DNA of 64,000 nucleotides from CAYUQT01 sp964596165 (lineage in GTDB: Bacteria > Planctomycetota > Phycisphaerae > UBA1845 > JAFGLZ01). Positions within the stretch are counted from its first letter, which is position 1. Each line of letters begins with the position of its first letter. The notes under the pieces were generated by a model, which did no database searches, was not told the origin of the DNA, and was given only the letters and a program-made list of their open reading frames with translations. Of this stretch, positions 25,058 to 34,373 are shown piece by piece. The position numbers were made by a program, and so were the translations under genes. The stretch lies in contig CAZQTW010000024.1 of NCBI GenBank assembly GCA_964596165.1, positions 1 to 64,000 on the forward strand, written 5' to 3'.

Positions 25058-26122
25058 ATGAAAGCCGCCCTGATCGGCCTGCCGCAATCGGGCAAGAGCA
25101 CGCTGTTCGCCGCCATCACCGGTCATTCGCCCCTGTCCGGACAGACCGGCCAGGAACACCTCGCCTCGGTCAAGGTGCCCGACGAGCGCCTGAAGGTGCT
25201 GGCCAAGATGTACAATCCCCCGAAGATCACCCACGCCACGCTGGAGTTCGTGGATTTCCCCGGTTTCTCGCTGGCCACGCCGCAAGGACAATCCGAGTTC
25301 AAGCGCCACGCCGCGAACCTGCGGACGTGCGACGTGTTGGTGGCCGTGCTGCGGGCGTTTGACAACGCCGCCGTGCCTGCCTATCGGGACCGGGTCGATC
25401 CGGCCGCCGATCTGACCGAGCTGCGCACCGAGTTGGTCTTCGCCGACTTGGAGATTCTCACGAATAGGATCGACCGCCTACACAAGCAGATGACCAAGCC
25501 GACGCCGACTCACGATCACGATCGCCGCGAGCTGGCGTTGTTGGAACGCTGCAAGGAGGCGCTGGAACAGGACCGTCCGCTTTCCAGCGTCACTCAGAGC
25601 GATGATGAGAAGCAGATGCTCAAGACGTACGCCTTCCTCACTCAACGGCCGCTCGCGGTGGTCGTCAATGTGAACGAGGGCGATCTGAAAAAGCCGCCCA
25701 AGCTCGATACGAAGGATCTGGCGCACCTGCTCGTGCTTTCGGCGGAGATCGAGGCGGAGATCGCCCAGTTGGATCCGGCCGATCGACCGGCCTTCCTGGC
25801 CGACATCGGTATCAGCGAGCCGGCGCTCGACAGCCTGGTCCGTACGTGCTACGAGACCGTCGGATACATTTCCTTCATCACCGTGGGTGAAGACGAGGTC
25901 CGAGCCTGGAGCGTACAGAAAGGCGCAACGGCCGTGGAGGCGGCCGGCAAGGTCCACACCGACATCGCCCGCGGTTTCATCCGCGCCGAGACGGTCGCCT
26001 ACGACGATTTGGTTGCGGCCGGGGACATGAAGCGCGCCAAGGCCGCCGGCAAGGTCCGCCAGGAGGGGAAGGGATACGTCGTGAAGGATGGCGACGTGAT
26101 CCTGTTCAGGTTCAACGTCTGA
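25058..26122 (+). CDS. ychF: YchF/Ola1-family GTPase/ATPase, 354 aa
   Basis: An Obg-superfamily nucleotidase with G1 GLPQSGKST, G3 DFPG, the YchF-type NVNE in place of NKxD, a coiled-coil insertion (about 130-195) and a C-terminal TGS domain (GAKV-like segment ending VVKDGDVILFRFNV). YchF binds ribosomes and prefers ATP. The length is normal. It is seven bases after the FHA gene, an unusual partnership. The start at 25058 is set by MKAALIGLP at the domain edge. Confidence 0.9.
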   Translation: MKAALIGLPQSGKSTLFAAITGHSPLSGQTGQEHLASVKVPDERLKVLAKMYNPPKITHATLEFVDFPGFSLATPQGQSEFKRHAANLRTCDVLVAVLRAFDNAAVPAYRDRVDPAADLTELRTELVFADLEILTNRIDRLHKQMTKPTPTHDHDRRELALLERCKEALEQDRPLSSVTQSDDEKQMLKTYAFLTQRPLAVVVNVNEGDLKKPPKLDTKDLAHLLVLSAEIEAEIAQLDPADRPAFLADIGISEPALDSLVRTCYETVGYISFITVGEDEVRAWSVQKGATAVEAAGKVHTDIARGFIRAETVAYDDLVAAGDMKRAKAAGKVRQEGKGYVVKDGDVILFRFNV

Positions 26123-26442
26123 GCCGGGTTCGCAGTCGATTTCCGATTTAACTCGTTGTCTCCATTCTGTTTACACCTAGGATTCCGCGAATTCGGAGCT
26201 GTAAGTTCTTGTCGAGTCGCGCGATTTGCGTGGCCTCATCTTGCCGGGAGGGGCTGGTCCGCCACGTTGTCTGGCCGTATGATTTATTGGCCGCTAACCG
26301 GCTGACGTGCGTCATCCAATTTGAGCGTGACGCGGGTCTGGACGATGTGTGAAACGCCGAGTGGTGCCTTGGGGTGCCGTTCATCTCCGGCCGTTTCGGA
26401 AGTAGTGGCGACGAGCCGTTCACTTCAGAAAGAGGACATGTC
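26123..26442. other. Leader region of the prepilin gene
   Basis: A 320-base interval without a gene. The AGAGGA at 26431-26436 is the ribosome binding site of the prepilin. I see no terminator for ychF and no known riboswitch. Confidence 0.4.
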
Positions 26443-27492
26443 ATGAAACGTGCATTACGACTTGGCGGGAGGCGAGCAGCAGGGTTCACATTGATCGAGT
26501 TGCTGGTCGTGGTCGCGATCATCGCGCTGCTGATTTCGATTCTGTTGCCGTCGTTGAGCAAGGCCCGCGCGCAAGCGCGGACGACGCTATGCGCCTCGCG
26601 AATAAGCCAGTTGACGAAGGCCATGCTGATGTATGCCAACGACTTCGATGAGGTACCGCCATTCATCGGCTGCGGTCACAAGAACTGTGGACAGGAAGAA
26701 GCCTATCCCCAACTCGGTCCAGACGGGATGAATTCGGAACGGTACTTCGCGCAGTTCGAGCAGTGGCTGATCCCCAATATGGCCCCTTCGATGGACGGAT
26801 CGAGACCCGGCATATGGCTTGAAGAGGATTGGAACGTGCTCATCGGCACGGCGATGGAGCCCAAAGTCCAAAACGGCACGCTGTTTTCGTATACAAGATT
26901 CGAGAATATGTACCGTTGTCCTGAGTTTGAACGACAGCAGAACAAGACTCAGAATGTGTTCAACTACACGCGAAGTGTACTTGGCCGTAAACTGCTCTCA
27001 AACAGCCCACTAACTCGGGATCCGGTCGACGATGAACTTGCACCCGGTCCGATCATGAAGCCGAGTATGGTGTATGCACCCGCCGCGATGATGATGATTC
27101 TAGATGAGCAGTGGGACTTCCACTGTGCCGGCAATTACAACAACGGAGGGACTTTCGGTCTGAGCGGCTATTGGATGGCGGCCGAGACGATCCACGGAAT
27201 CATCGGAGACATGGTTGGCGACTACCACGGGAACAAGGGACGAGTACTCGAGTGGCCGGAGATACTGGAAGCGTGCAAGCTGGGGAACGTTGGTTACTAT
27301 GATGGGCATGTGGAAGCCGTTCGCGATCCCTGGCCTTGGCGCAGGGCATCGATGAACGATCTCGGCGCTCTGCAGGCGAGGATCACGGCCGATCCGCTGG
27401 CTGGCGATAAGCTTCTGGGAATCTTGTTGTCAGGTATCTACGCTCAACGCGGCATCGGAATGACCTTCGCCGACGTTCTGGCCTTGCTGTAG
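26443..27492 (+). CDS. Prepilin-type protein with H-X9-DG-like tail, 349 aa
   Basis: Residues 9-40 are a type IV prepilin leader: GRRAAG|FTLIELLVVVAII with cleavage after Gly14 and Glu at position five of the mature form, followed by a hydrophobic helix. The C-terminal segment (GNVGYYDGHVEAVRD) resembles the H-X9-DG domain that is expanded in planctomycetes. Such pseudopilin-like proteins go through a type II secretion or type IV pilus route and sit at the cell surface. The protein has few cysteines in the middle (CGHKNCG). No other pilus gene is adjacent. Confidence 0.85.
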   Translation: MKRALRLGGRRAAGFTLIELLVVVAIIALLISILLPSLSKARAQARTTLCASRISQLTKAMLMYANDFDEVPPFIGCGHKNCGQEEAYPQLGPDGMNSERYFAQFEQWLIPNMAPSMDGSRPGIWLEEDWNVLIGTAMEPKVQNGTLFSYTRFENMYRCPEFERQQNKTQNVFNYTRSVLGRKLLSNSPLTRDPVDDELAPGPIMKPSMVYAPAAMMMILDEQWDFHCAGNYNNGGTFGLSGYWMAAETIHGIIGDMVGDYHGNKGRVLEWPEILEACKLGNVGYYDGHVEAVRDPWPWRRASMNDLGALQARITADPLAGDKLLGILLSGIYAQRGIGMTFADVLALL

Positions 27493-27553
27493 GTTCGGCT
27501 ATGCTCGGGCCGAGGGGGAGGATCCCGAGTCGGTCTGTAGTCCGGACGCTAAG

Positions 27554-27641
27554 ACGGGACAGGTTCGTCTTCTTGGCCACGTTCTTAATCGCGGCGGTAA
27601 GTTGGATGCGCTTGTTGGCATGAAAAACGAACCTGTCCCGT
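27554..27641. repeat. Small palindromic (MITE-like) element
   Basis: A perfect 15-base inverted repeat, ACGGGACAGGTTCGT at 27554-27568 and its complement at 27627-27641, bounds an 88-base segment with no coding sense. It looks like a miniature inverted-repeat element or a REP-like unit; I see no target duplication. Confidence 0.5.
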
Positions 27642-27722
27642 GTTCTTTCAAGGTATCCCCCACCGAATCCCAACGGCGCTGTCTGGCATACCGCCGAGGC
27701 AGACTGGATCGGCAGGAGAGGT

Positions 27723-27980
27723 TTGACTCATTCCCTCGGAACCGATCCGAACGGGCTTCCGGCGATCGCCTATTGCGATGAGACCGAGAAACGACTGCTG
27801 TATGCCGTGGCATCAGACCGCCCGGATACGTACTCGCTTGGTATCACGGTGTCTGGGGACGGCGCCGTCCTAACAGATCCCAACGCTGAGCCAAACTGGG
27901 ATGACCAGTACGCCTATGGCACGGTTGTATCGCCGACTGCGGTTCCTGCTGCGCATTGGCACTTCGTGAGGTGGCGTGCA
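27723..27980 (+). pseudogene. Remnant of a large secreted repeat protein
   Basis: The frame encodes GTDPNGLPAIAYCDETEKRLLYAV, which matches the propeller-type repeat (GxPAIAYYDxTxxxLKYA) of planctomycete exported proteins, followed by a divergent InlB-like repeat (YSLGITVSGDGAV ... YGTVVSPTAVPAAHWHFVRW). There is no start region or signal peptide before it and no end after it: from about 27980 the frame loses sense. It is the debris of a much larger gene. Confidence 0.55.
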
Positions 27981-28215
27981 GCGGCAAGGCGGGGTCGGGG
28001 CTTCATCGATCATCAGGCTGGACGACCTTTTATTCGAGCTTTTCCAGGAGATCGCAGAGGCAAACTTGCTCGTTTTCAATTCGGCGGATCGGCCGGGACA
28101 CCCTGCTTGGCCCGGCATAGCCTGAGGCTCGTGCGGTCAGCCCCGCGGGGTATCCGAACCGCCGACGCGCCGGCCACGCGCCACCGCCCGCGCGACGGTG
28201 TCGTCCCGCCGCCCC

Positions 28216-28440
28216 TCAGACCATCGTCTGGGGTCCGAGCCGAAGTGTGCGGCCGTCACCTGGATGCTCCGATCGAACCGCAAGTTTCGCCCGGACCGGC
28301 TTGAGCTGGACGTACCGGCTCAGCGCCCAGTAAGGGCCTTCGTTCTCGACGCGCACCGCCTTGTAGCGCCCTTGAAAGAAGTGCCGTACCCGGCGATGGC
28401 GTTTGTTGCCGACCCCCAGCTTCTCCGTTCGAGGCCGAGG
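28216..28440 (-). pseudogene. Remnant of a REP-associated tyrosine (Y1) transposase
   Basis: In one minus-strand frame the sequence reads RHFFQGRYKAVRVENEG and YWALSRYVQLKPVRA before a stop at 28216. This is the C-terminal half of the Y1_Tnp/REP-associated transposase domain (FQGRYKAVLVE ... YVHLNPVRA). The catalytic HUH histidines and tyrosine would lie upstream and are missing, so it is a fragment. It sits next to the palindromic element at 27554, the type of sequence such enzymes mobilise. Confidence 0.6.
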
Positions 28441-28470
28441 CCATCAGTGACAGGGAATGTGCAGCCGTCA

Positions 28471-30801
28471 TTATCGAGGGTGTCCCTTCCGTGAGCGGCG
28501 TCGTGTCAGAAGACCGTTGACGCCGAAGAGAACGGCGGCGGAAACGCAGGATAGCACGGCACCGAGCGTAAGACTGAGCGGCTTGTATTCAAAGACCACT
28601 TGGTGGCGCCCGGCGGGCACTCGAACCGCCCTGAAGAGGTAGTTGGCTCGAAGGATCTCAGTTTCAGTGCCGTCCACGAACGCCTTCCAGCCCGGAAACC
28701 ACGTGTCCGTCAGGACCAAGAGCCGTTCCTGGCGGGAGTGAGTCGAGAGGATGACCCGTTCGGCGGCATAAGAGATGATGTCCGCAGCGTCGTCGTCGGC
28801 CAGGGCCGACGTGTGGCGCATTCCGGGGTCCTTCTCGAGCAAGACCGTCGTCCGGTAAGGGTAGTCTGGGTGGGTGATCTTTGAGAGTGCCTCCTGTGCC
28901 GAGCACGTCCTGTAGGTACCCGAAAGGTAGGCGCGCGGTACTGCCGTCGGCCTACGTATGACTATCAACGGCTCATTCGCGGTGCCGTCGGGCAACGACG
29001 CAGCCACGCCTGTCGTAACGCCTGCGGAGTTCGCAAGGCGAGGCACGACCATACACTTGACACTTGCAAGGTCATAGAAGGGGCCGAACATGTTGGGTTC
29101 AACGTCCCACATGGTACATAGGGCGTTGCCGTTCATAGCCTCGTTTGCGCGTCGCCATCGCTCCGGTATCAGGGGCTCGTAGTCGGTTACGGCAAAGAAT
29201 CGCGGTACTGGTCGGAGCGGCTTCGCGGGAATCGACAGGTGAAGATGAAGACGGTCCAGTCCGGCCTCCTCTATTAGGCTACGATCCACCACGGCGTTTA
29301 CGGGGTTCATAAAACGGAGGCGCTGTCCATAATACACGGGCACGTCTCGAAGTGATCCGTGAGGAGCTGTTGCATGGGCCAGATCGAGGAGCAAAAAGCC
29401 CAGAAGGAGCGTATGGGCTGCCATGGGACCTGGAGCAGTTCGAGGCCTCCACCATGAGACCGCCAAAGCGGCCGCTGTGATGGCGGCCAGTGCCGGAGCC
29501 AATGGGGACGAGTAGACAACCATAGCGGCAATCAGGGCAAGAGCGCCCGTCACGACAACCAGAAAGACCCACCAATGCCCACGGAGACCGGGTAGGCCGG
29601 TTCGGAACTCCTCGAGTCCAAGGACAGCGACCGTAATGAGCCCAAAGTAGGTCAGCAGCCTGAATCGGGACGGGGTTCGGAACATCATCCCTGTCGGCAG
29701 GTGCTCGTAGATTCGGTAGAGAGGACCTGTCCAACCATGGTGGCCGAAGGACAGAAGAAAGGAGATCGCGGAGACAACCAGGAAGAACCACAGAACGGGG
29801 TCTCCCCGCCTGCAGATGACGGCCACCAAAACGAGAACGAGCGTGGGGATCCCGAGATAGACGGCATCGGGGGAAGTGTCGAAAGAGATCAGCCTTGGTT
29901 TGGGATCCAAGCTGTTACGCAATGCCTGCCACGTATTCGGCAACTTCCGTTCCATGCCCTGTTCAAGATAGTGGACATGCTGGGGAGTAAGTGCCTTGCT
30001 TCTCATGGTGTTCTGCGTGAGTTCGAGCGTCGGTAGAAGCTGGACTCCGGCCAAGCCGGTGCCAAGCAGGCATCCTGCGCCCAAGGCCGCCATCCGCCGA
30101 CCGACCTGAGACGTTAGGCATTCGCTCCCAAGCCACCGTTGGATCAGCCGAAGCAACACGTAGGGCGGCACAACATAGAACGTGTAAACGACGAATTGCG
30201 GGAAGCCGGCCAGAAGCTGTAACGCAGTGCCCAGGACGAAGCCGGTCCACCACTTCACATCCCCTCGCTGGATGAATCGCTCCGCACAGAGGAGGAGGAA
30301 AGGGAGCCACACCAGCGTCGAGACCTGGGGAGGCCAAAAGGTCTGTCCCAGGAGGCAGGCAAAGACATACAGCATGCCTCCGATTCCGGCGGAGTAGGAG
30401 CCGACACCCAGAGAGCGGAAGAACATGGCCGCGAACAGCCCCCCGAGCAACACCTCGCTGAACATCCTCACCTTGAACGCGGCGTCCACGGGCATCAGCA
30501 CAGAGAGCAACGTGAGCGGATAGAACACTCCCACCTGCGCGGTGGCCAGAAACGGAACGCCGCAGCACGGGTACGGATTCCAGAGGGGCAGTTCCCCTTG
30601 TGAGAGACGTTCAGCCGCGTATTCCGTCATCGGGTAGTAGTAGAAGATGAGGTCGAACGGGAAGGTCTTTCCCATTTGTCCTGGAGACGCGTTGTGCCTG
30701 AACCAGAGGACGACCGTGCCCACGAGGACAATCGTCACCAGGGGGGCCGCACGCAAGTAAGAAGAGGATCGGATTCGTCCCCCGGAAGGCATGTTCACCA
30801 T
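28471..30801 (-). CDS. YfhO-family multi-membrane protein, 776 aa
   Basis: About 12 to 13 hydrophobic helices and the YfhO pattern: an N-terminal helix, then FDLIFYYYPMTEYAAERLSQGELPLWNP with acidic residues facing outside (GT-C-like active-site loop) and GVPFLATAQVGVFYP, and a C-terminal extracytoplasmic beta domain (LLVLTDTWFPGWKAFVDG and VRVPAGRHQVVFEYKP). The family is thought to handle lipid-linked sugars; in Gram-positives YfhO glycosylates lipoteichoic acid. The ATG at 30801 follows AGGG; a GTG at 30825 is possible. A paralogue lies at 34374. Confidence 0.82.
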   Translation of the reverse strand: MVNMPSGGRIRSSSYLRAAPLVTIVLVGTVVLWFRHNASPGQMGKTFPFDLIFYYYPMTEYAAERLSQGELPLWNPYPCCGVPFLATAQVGVFYPLTLLSVLMPVDAAFKVRMFSEVLLGGLFAAMFFRSLGVGSYSAGIGGMLYVFACLLGQTFWPPQVSTLVWLPFLLLCAERFIQRGDVKWWTGFVLGTALQLLAGFPQFVVYTFYVVPPYVLLRLIQRWLGSECLTSQVGRRMAALGAGCLLGTGLAGVQLLPTLELTQNTMRSKALTPQHVHYLEQGMERKLPNTWQALRNSLDPKPRLISFDTSPDAVYLGIPTLVLVLVAVICRRGDPVLWFFLVVSAISFLLSFGHHGWTGPLYRIYEHLPTGMMFRTPSRFRLLTYFGLITVAVLGLEEFRTGLPGLRGHWWVFLVVVTGALALIAAMVVYSSPLAPALAAITAAALAVSWWRPRTAPGPMAAHTLLLGFLLLDLAHATAPHGSLRDVPVYYGQRLRFMNPVNAVVDRSLIEEAGLDRLHLHLSIPAKPLRPVPRFFAVTDYEPLIPERWRRANEAMNGNALCTMWDVEPNMFGPFYDLASVKCMVVPRLANSAGVTTGVAASLPDGTANEPLIVIRRPTAVPRAYLSGTYRTCSAQEALSKITHPDYPYRTTVLLEKDPGMRHTSALADDDAADIISYAAERVILSTHSRQERLLVLTDTWFPGWKAFVDGTETEILRANYLFRAVRVPAGRHQVVFEYKPLSLTLGAVLSCVSAAVLFGVNGLLTRRRSRKGHPR

Positions 30802-31451
30802 GGAATTGACCCTGATGTGTTTCACGCTCGGTGATACAGCTTGCCGTTTTTCATGGGAGACCGCCTCGGGCTTTCAGCAATTGTGGGTCGCATTTCGGAC
30901 AGCGGCTGCGACCACGACCGCCGACACTTCTCGCACCGGAATGTCCGGCATTTCGGCACATCGTTGAGTCGGACGGTCGCCCACAATCGCCACGACGCAA
31001 TGTTAGTGTATTCATTGGAGAACTCAAGGCTGCATGTAGCAGATCGATACCGGGGACTCCAAAGCCGGTAAGAGCAAGCCGGGCAGAAAGAACCTCAGGA
31101 AAAGTCCCCAGAGTCGGGTATTCTCTGCCGGCAGCGTGTTGCGAGTCTCTCACACTTTCCGGACACCGTACGAAAGGTACTGACGGCGGAGGGCATCTCC
31201 CCTATGGCCCCCTGCATTGGGGATTCCGAGTCTTGAATTCCCCTTGTCACGAGGTAGTACAGCCCAATCGGACCTGTCACGGCGCAGCGGAGCCGGAGCC
31301 GTTCGACTTCCGCGCCCCTTTCCCACAGGGCAGACCCGGCTGAGCGATCGTGCCGCGTTGACGCCCTTCGCCCGACAGTTCATAGTACACGCACATTCGG
31401 ACAACCGGCGCACGCCGCCGAGCCGTTACGCGAAAGCGAGGGCATTCAAGG
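30802..31451. other. Divergent intergenic region, 650 bases
   Basis: No supported gene. On the minus strand TTGAGT and TAACAT with a 16-base spacer (about 31000-31030) could drive the YfhO gene, giving a leader of roughly 190 bases. GAGGG ahead of 31452 serves the ATP-grasp gene. The segment 30870-30990 has complementary GTGGG/CCCAC stretches that could fold. Confidence 0.35.
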
Positions 31452-32444
31452 ATGAGTCTGCTGATCGGGATGACCTACGACCTTCGCAACGACTACCTGG
31501 CCGAGGGCTACAGCCAGGATGACGTTGCGGAATTCGATTCGGAGGAAACGATTGCGTCGCTGGAAAGGGCGATTCAGTCTCATGGACACCGCACGGATCG
31601 CATCGGAAATGCCCGGGCGTTGATCGGCCGATTGTCGGCCGGAGGGCGATGGGACGTGGTCTTCAACATTGCCGAGGGACTCTCCGGCCGGGGGCGGGAG
31701 GCGCAAGTGCCCTGCATTCTCGACCTCTACGGACTCGGCTATACCTTCTCCGATCCGCTTGTGTGCGCCACAACGCTGGACAAGGCGGTGGCCAAGCGAC
31801 TTGTCCGCGATGCGGGGCTGCCGACGGCACGTTTCCACGTGGTACGCCAGCAGAACGATGTCCGTGACGTGCGGCTCGACTATCCCCTGTTCGCGAAACC
31901 GCTGGCCGAGGGAACCGGCAAGGGCATCAGCGATCGCTCGCGAATCGACACGCCCCATCAACTTGTCGACGCAGTTCGAGAGCTGCTGAGGCGTTTCAAC
32001 CAGCCCGTCCTTGTTGAGGGGTTCCTGCCGGGGCGGGAATTCACCGTGGGTATTCTGGGGACAGACGCCGAAGCCCGGGTCCTTGGCACGATGGAGATTG
32101 CGTTGCGGGACCGTCCGCAGGGCGGTATTTACTGTTACGGAAGTAAGGAGCGATGCGAGCAGTTGGTACATTACTCGCGGCCTGAAAGGAACAGTCTGAT
32201 CGACGAGGTCGAACGCGTGGCGCTGGAGGCGCATCGTGCGCTGGAGTGCCGAGACGCATCCAGGGTCGACATCCGTTGTGACCGAAACGGAAGGCCGTGC
32301 TTCATGGAAATCAACCCGCTGCCCGGGTTGCATCCCACGCATTCCGACCTTCCGATGATTGCATCTCAAGAGAATATGCGGTACGAAGAGCTCATCGGCG
32401 CCATCATCGACAGCGCCTTGGGCCGACTGAGCATCCACCGCTGA
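31452..32444 (+). CDS. ATP-grasp ligase, D-Ala-D-Ala ligase-like, 330 aa
   Basis: The fold matches the D-alanine-D-alanine ligase branch of ATP-grasp enzymes: an N-terminal domain with WDVVFNIAEGLSGRGREAQVPCILD, the ATP-binding Lys in YPLFAKPLAEGTGKGI, VEGFLPGREFTVGILG, and the metal-binding end RVDIRCDRNGRPCFMEINPLPGLHP. It should form an amide bond between a carboxylate activated as acyl phosphate and an amine. The catalytic order is intact. The gene is followed after 114 bases by a second ATP-grasp gene, so this is probably a peptide or amino-acid ligase pathway and not the cell-wall ddl. Confidence 0.82.
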   Translation: MSLLIGMTYDLRNDYLAEGYSQDDVAEFDSEETIASLERAIQSHGHRTDRIGNARALIGRLSAGGRWDVVFNIAEGLSGRGREAQVPCILDLYGLGYTFSDPLVCATTLDKAVAKRLVRDAGLPTARFHVVRQQNDVRDVRLDYPLFAKPLAEGTGKGISDRSRIDTPHQLVDAVRELLRRFNQPVLVEGFLPGREFTVGILGTDAEARVLGTMEIALRDRPQGGIYCYGSKERCEQLVHYSRPERNSLIDEVERVALEAHRALECRDASRVDIRCDRNGRPCFMEINPLPGLHPTHSDLPMIASQENMRYEELIGAIIDSALGRLSIHR

Positions 32445-32558
32445 AGCGCACGGAATCACAGTCCGTCGCTTTGCCGGTGCTACACATTGACGTGACGGGG
32501 TAGATTCATCTCGCGCGGGGGCGCGAGGGTGTTGTCCCTTCGTACAGGGATACGGTTG

Positions 32559-34124
32559 ATGAAGCGCGCGGTCCCAGGCGTCTTGGTCCTCCACAACCTT
32601 CCGAGGGAATCGGCCGGGACCTCCGCATGGGTCGAGAGCGACGTGGGTGTTCTCGGAGAAGTTGACGCCGTTGTGGCGGGGCTCAGCCGCTTGGGCGTGG
32701 AACACCGCGTGGCCGGCGTCAGATCGCTCCGCGACATACCGTCGGCGTTGGCCGGGGGCACGGAAGGGATCGTCTTCAACCTGGTGGAGAGTCTGCATGG
32801 GGAGCCGTACGAGGCCAACTATGTCCCTGTGATCTGCCAGGCCCACGGCAAGGCCGCCACCGGATGCGACACCCCGTGTCTGACGTTGACGATGGACAAA
32901 GGAAGAACCAAGTCGGTTCTTCAGGCGGCCGGATTGCCCACTCCGAGCGGCGTGCTCGTGCCGCCGGGAGCGACCGTCCGAAGACCCCAGCTTCCTCCCG
33001 GTCCCTACATGGTCAAACCCGCCCATTCGGATGCCAGCGAAGGGATCGGTCCCGATTCGGTCGTTGAGCGGTTCGGCGCCAAGCTGAACGAGGTTGTGAA
33101 ACGGGTTCATCGGGAGTTCCGTCAGCCGGCACTCATTGAGCAATTCGTCGGCCGCCGCGAGCTAAACATTTCCATTTTGCAACAGGGCGACCGTGTTGAG
33201 GTAATGCCCATCGCGGAGATTGATTTCTCGGCCTTCGCCGGCGATCGCCCGCGAATCGTGGACTATGAGGCCAAGTGGATTGAGGATTCGTTCGCCTTCC
33301 GGAACACCCCGCGGATCATTCCGGCCGCCGTGTCCGCCAGAGTGGCCGAGAACATCCGCCGCCTCTCGCTGGAGGCCTGGTCGGTGATGGGCTGTCGGGA
33401 TTACGTCCGCGTGGATTGCCGTCTGGACGACCGCGGTCGTGTCTATATCCTGGAAGTGAACGCCAATCCGGACATTACGCCGGGCGACGGATTCCCGGCC
33501 GCGCTGGAAGCGGGCGGAATCGGCTATGACCGCTTCCTGCGGATTCTCTTGGATAATGCCGCCGCCCGACTGGCGAAGGCCGCAAGACCCCCTCGAAAAC
33601 GAACCTCCGCGAGGGCGAGCGAAAAACGGGCCGCGACTCGAATCCGACCGGCACGACCGGAGGATCGTCACGTCATCCTTGATCTGCTCGCCAAAACCGG
33701 CTTCTTTCGACCCGACGAACTGGAGGTGGCCCGAGAGGTGCTCGACGAAAGCCTAACAAAAGGTCCCGAGGGCTGCTACCGGTCGCACGTTGCCGTCGGT
33801 GAAGACGATGTGGTTCGGGGCTGGGTCTGCTTCGGACCGACACCGTGCGCGCTGGGGACTTATGATGTCTACTGGATTGCCACGGATCCGTGTCACCAGG
33901 GTCGCGGCCTGGGCAAGGCCATGATGGCTCGCGCGGAGAAGCTGATCGCGGAACAGGGGGGGCGACTGGTCATTGTCGAGACAGCGGGCAAGGCACACTA
34001 CGACTCGACGCGAAAATTCTACCTCAAGATCGGCTATCAGGAAGCCGCGCGGGTGAAGGATTTCTACGCCCCTCATGACGACAAGGTGATTTACACCAAG
34101 TCCCTGAGTCCAAACAGAAACTGA
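32559..34124 (+). CDS. ATP-grasp ligase fused to GNAT acetyltransferase, 521 aa
   Basis: Residues 1-345 form a second D-Ala-D-Ala-ligase-like ATP-grasp domain (GIVFNLVESLHGEPYEANYVP, PYMVKPAHSDASEGIG, IEQFVGRRELNISIL, YVRVDCRLDDRGRVYILEVN). A Lys/Arg-rich linker (about 345-370) leads to a GNAT domain (TRIRPARPEDRHVI to the end) with the acetyl-CoA loop HQGRGLGKAMM. The fusion could ligate an amino acid and acetylate the product, or the acetyltransferase could cap it. The ATG at 32559 follows AGGGA. It lies directly downstream of the first ATP-grasp gene. Confidence 0.85.
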   Translation: MKRAVPGVLVLHNLPRESAGTSAWVESDVGVLGEVDAVVAGLSRLGVEHRVAGVRSLRDIPSALAGGTEGIVFNLVESLHGEPYEANYVPVICQAHGKAATGCDTPCLTLTMDKGRTKSVLQAAGLPTPSGVLVPPGATVRRPQLPPGPYMVKPAHSDASEGIGPDSVVERFGAKLNEVVKRVHREFRQPALIEQFVGRRELNISILQQGDRVEVMPIAEIDFSAFAGDRPRIVDYEAKWIEDSFAFRNTPRIIPAAVSARVAENIRRLSLEAWSVMGCRDYVRVDCRLDDRGRVYILEVNANPDITPGDGFPAALEAGGIGYDRFLRILLDNAAARLAKAARPPRKRTSARASEKRAATRIRPARPEDRHVILDLLAKTGFFRPDELEVAREVLDESLTKGPEGCYRSHVAVGEDDVVRGWVCFGPTPCALGTYDVYWIATDPCHQGRGLGKAMMARAEKLIAEQGGRLVIVETAGKAHYDSTRKFYLKIGYQEAARVKDFYAPHDDKVIYTKSLSPNRN

Positions 34125-34132
34125 ACCGTGGC

Positions 34133-34160
34133 TTGATGTCGCCTTCTTGCGTGCTATGAT
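34133..34160 (+). promoter_or_regulatory. Promoter of the second YfhO gene
   Basis: TTGATG (34133-34138) and TATGAT (34155-34160) are 16 bases apart. Transcription would begin near 34167, leaving about 205 untranslated bases before the ATG at 34374. Confidence 0.5.
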
Positions 34161-34169
34161 TCGGCCTCA

Positions 34170-34305
34170 TGTTGACGTAAGCGAGAAACCCTCGTCCAGG
34201 CAACGACGGGACGCCCGGAAGCCGACTGGGCCTTTCCGCTACGTTTTCAAGGGCCGCTCGATAAGAGGATCGCGATACCGCTGAGCCGGTCAGGCTTACC
34301 GCGAC
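34170..34305 (+). promoter_or_regulatory. Possible c-di-GMP-I (GEMM-like) riboswitch in the YfhO leader
   Basis: Just downstream of the promoter comes GACGTAAGCGAGAAACC, then a hairpin CTCGTC (34191-34196) / GACGGG (34205-34210) with a GCAA-containing loop, directly joined to GGGACGC (34208-34214), then AAGCC, GGGCC and near the end GAGCCGGTCAGGCTTACC. The order AAACC, hairpin, GGGACGC, AAGCC, GGCC, GGTTACC-like is that of the c-di-GMP-I class, but several consensus bases differ (CCGG inserted before AAGCC), so this is a candidate only. Confidence 0.4.
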
Positions 34306-34373
34306 ACCGGCGAGTTGTCTGCGAAGCAAAGGTGCCGGACGTGTCGTGTGATCGTGGTGCCATGGGAGACCCC

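Noticed and set aside
30822..30959. 45-codon minus-strand frame with several cysteines, ending in the GTG of the YfhO gene
   Set aside because: The cysteine spacing (C-x4-C-x2-C) is not a known zinc ribbon and there is no ribosome site; probably chance in the leader.
31446..33143. 565-codon frame on the minus strand
   Set aside because: It covers both ATP-grasp genes in antisense, and those carry full catalytic motifs.
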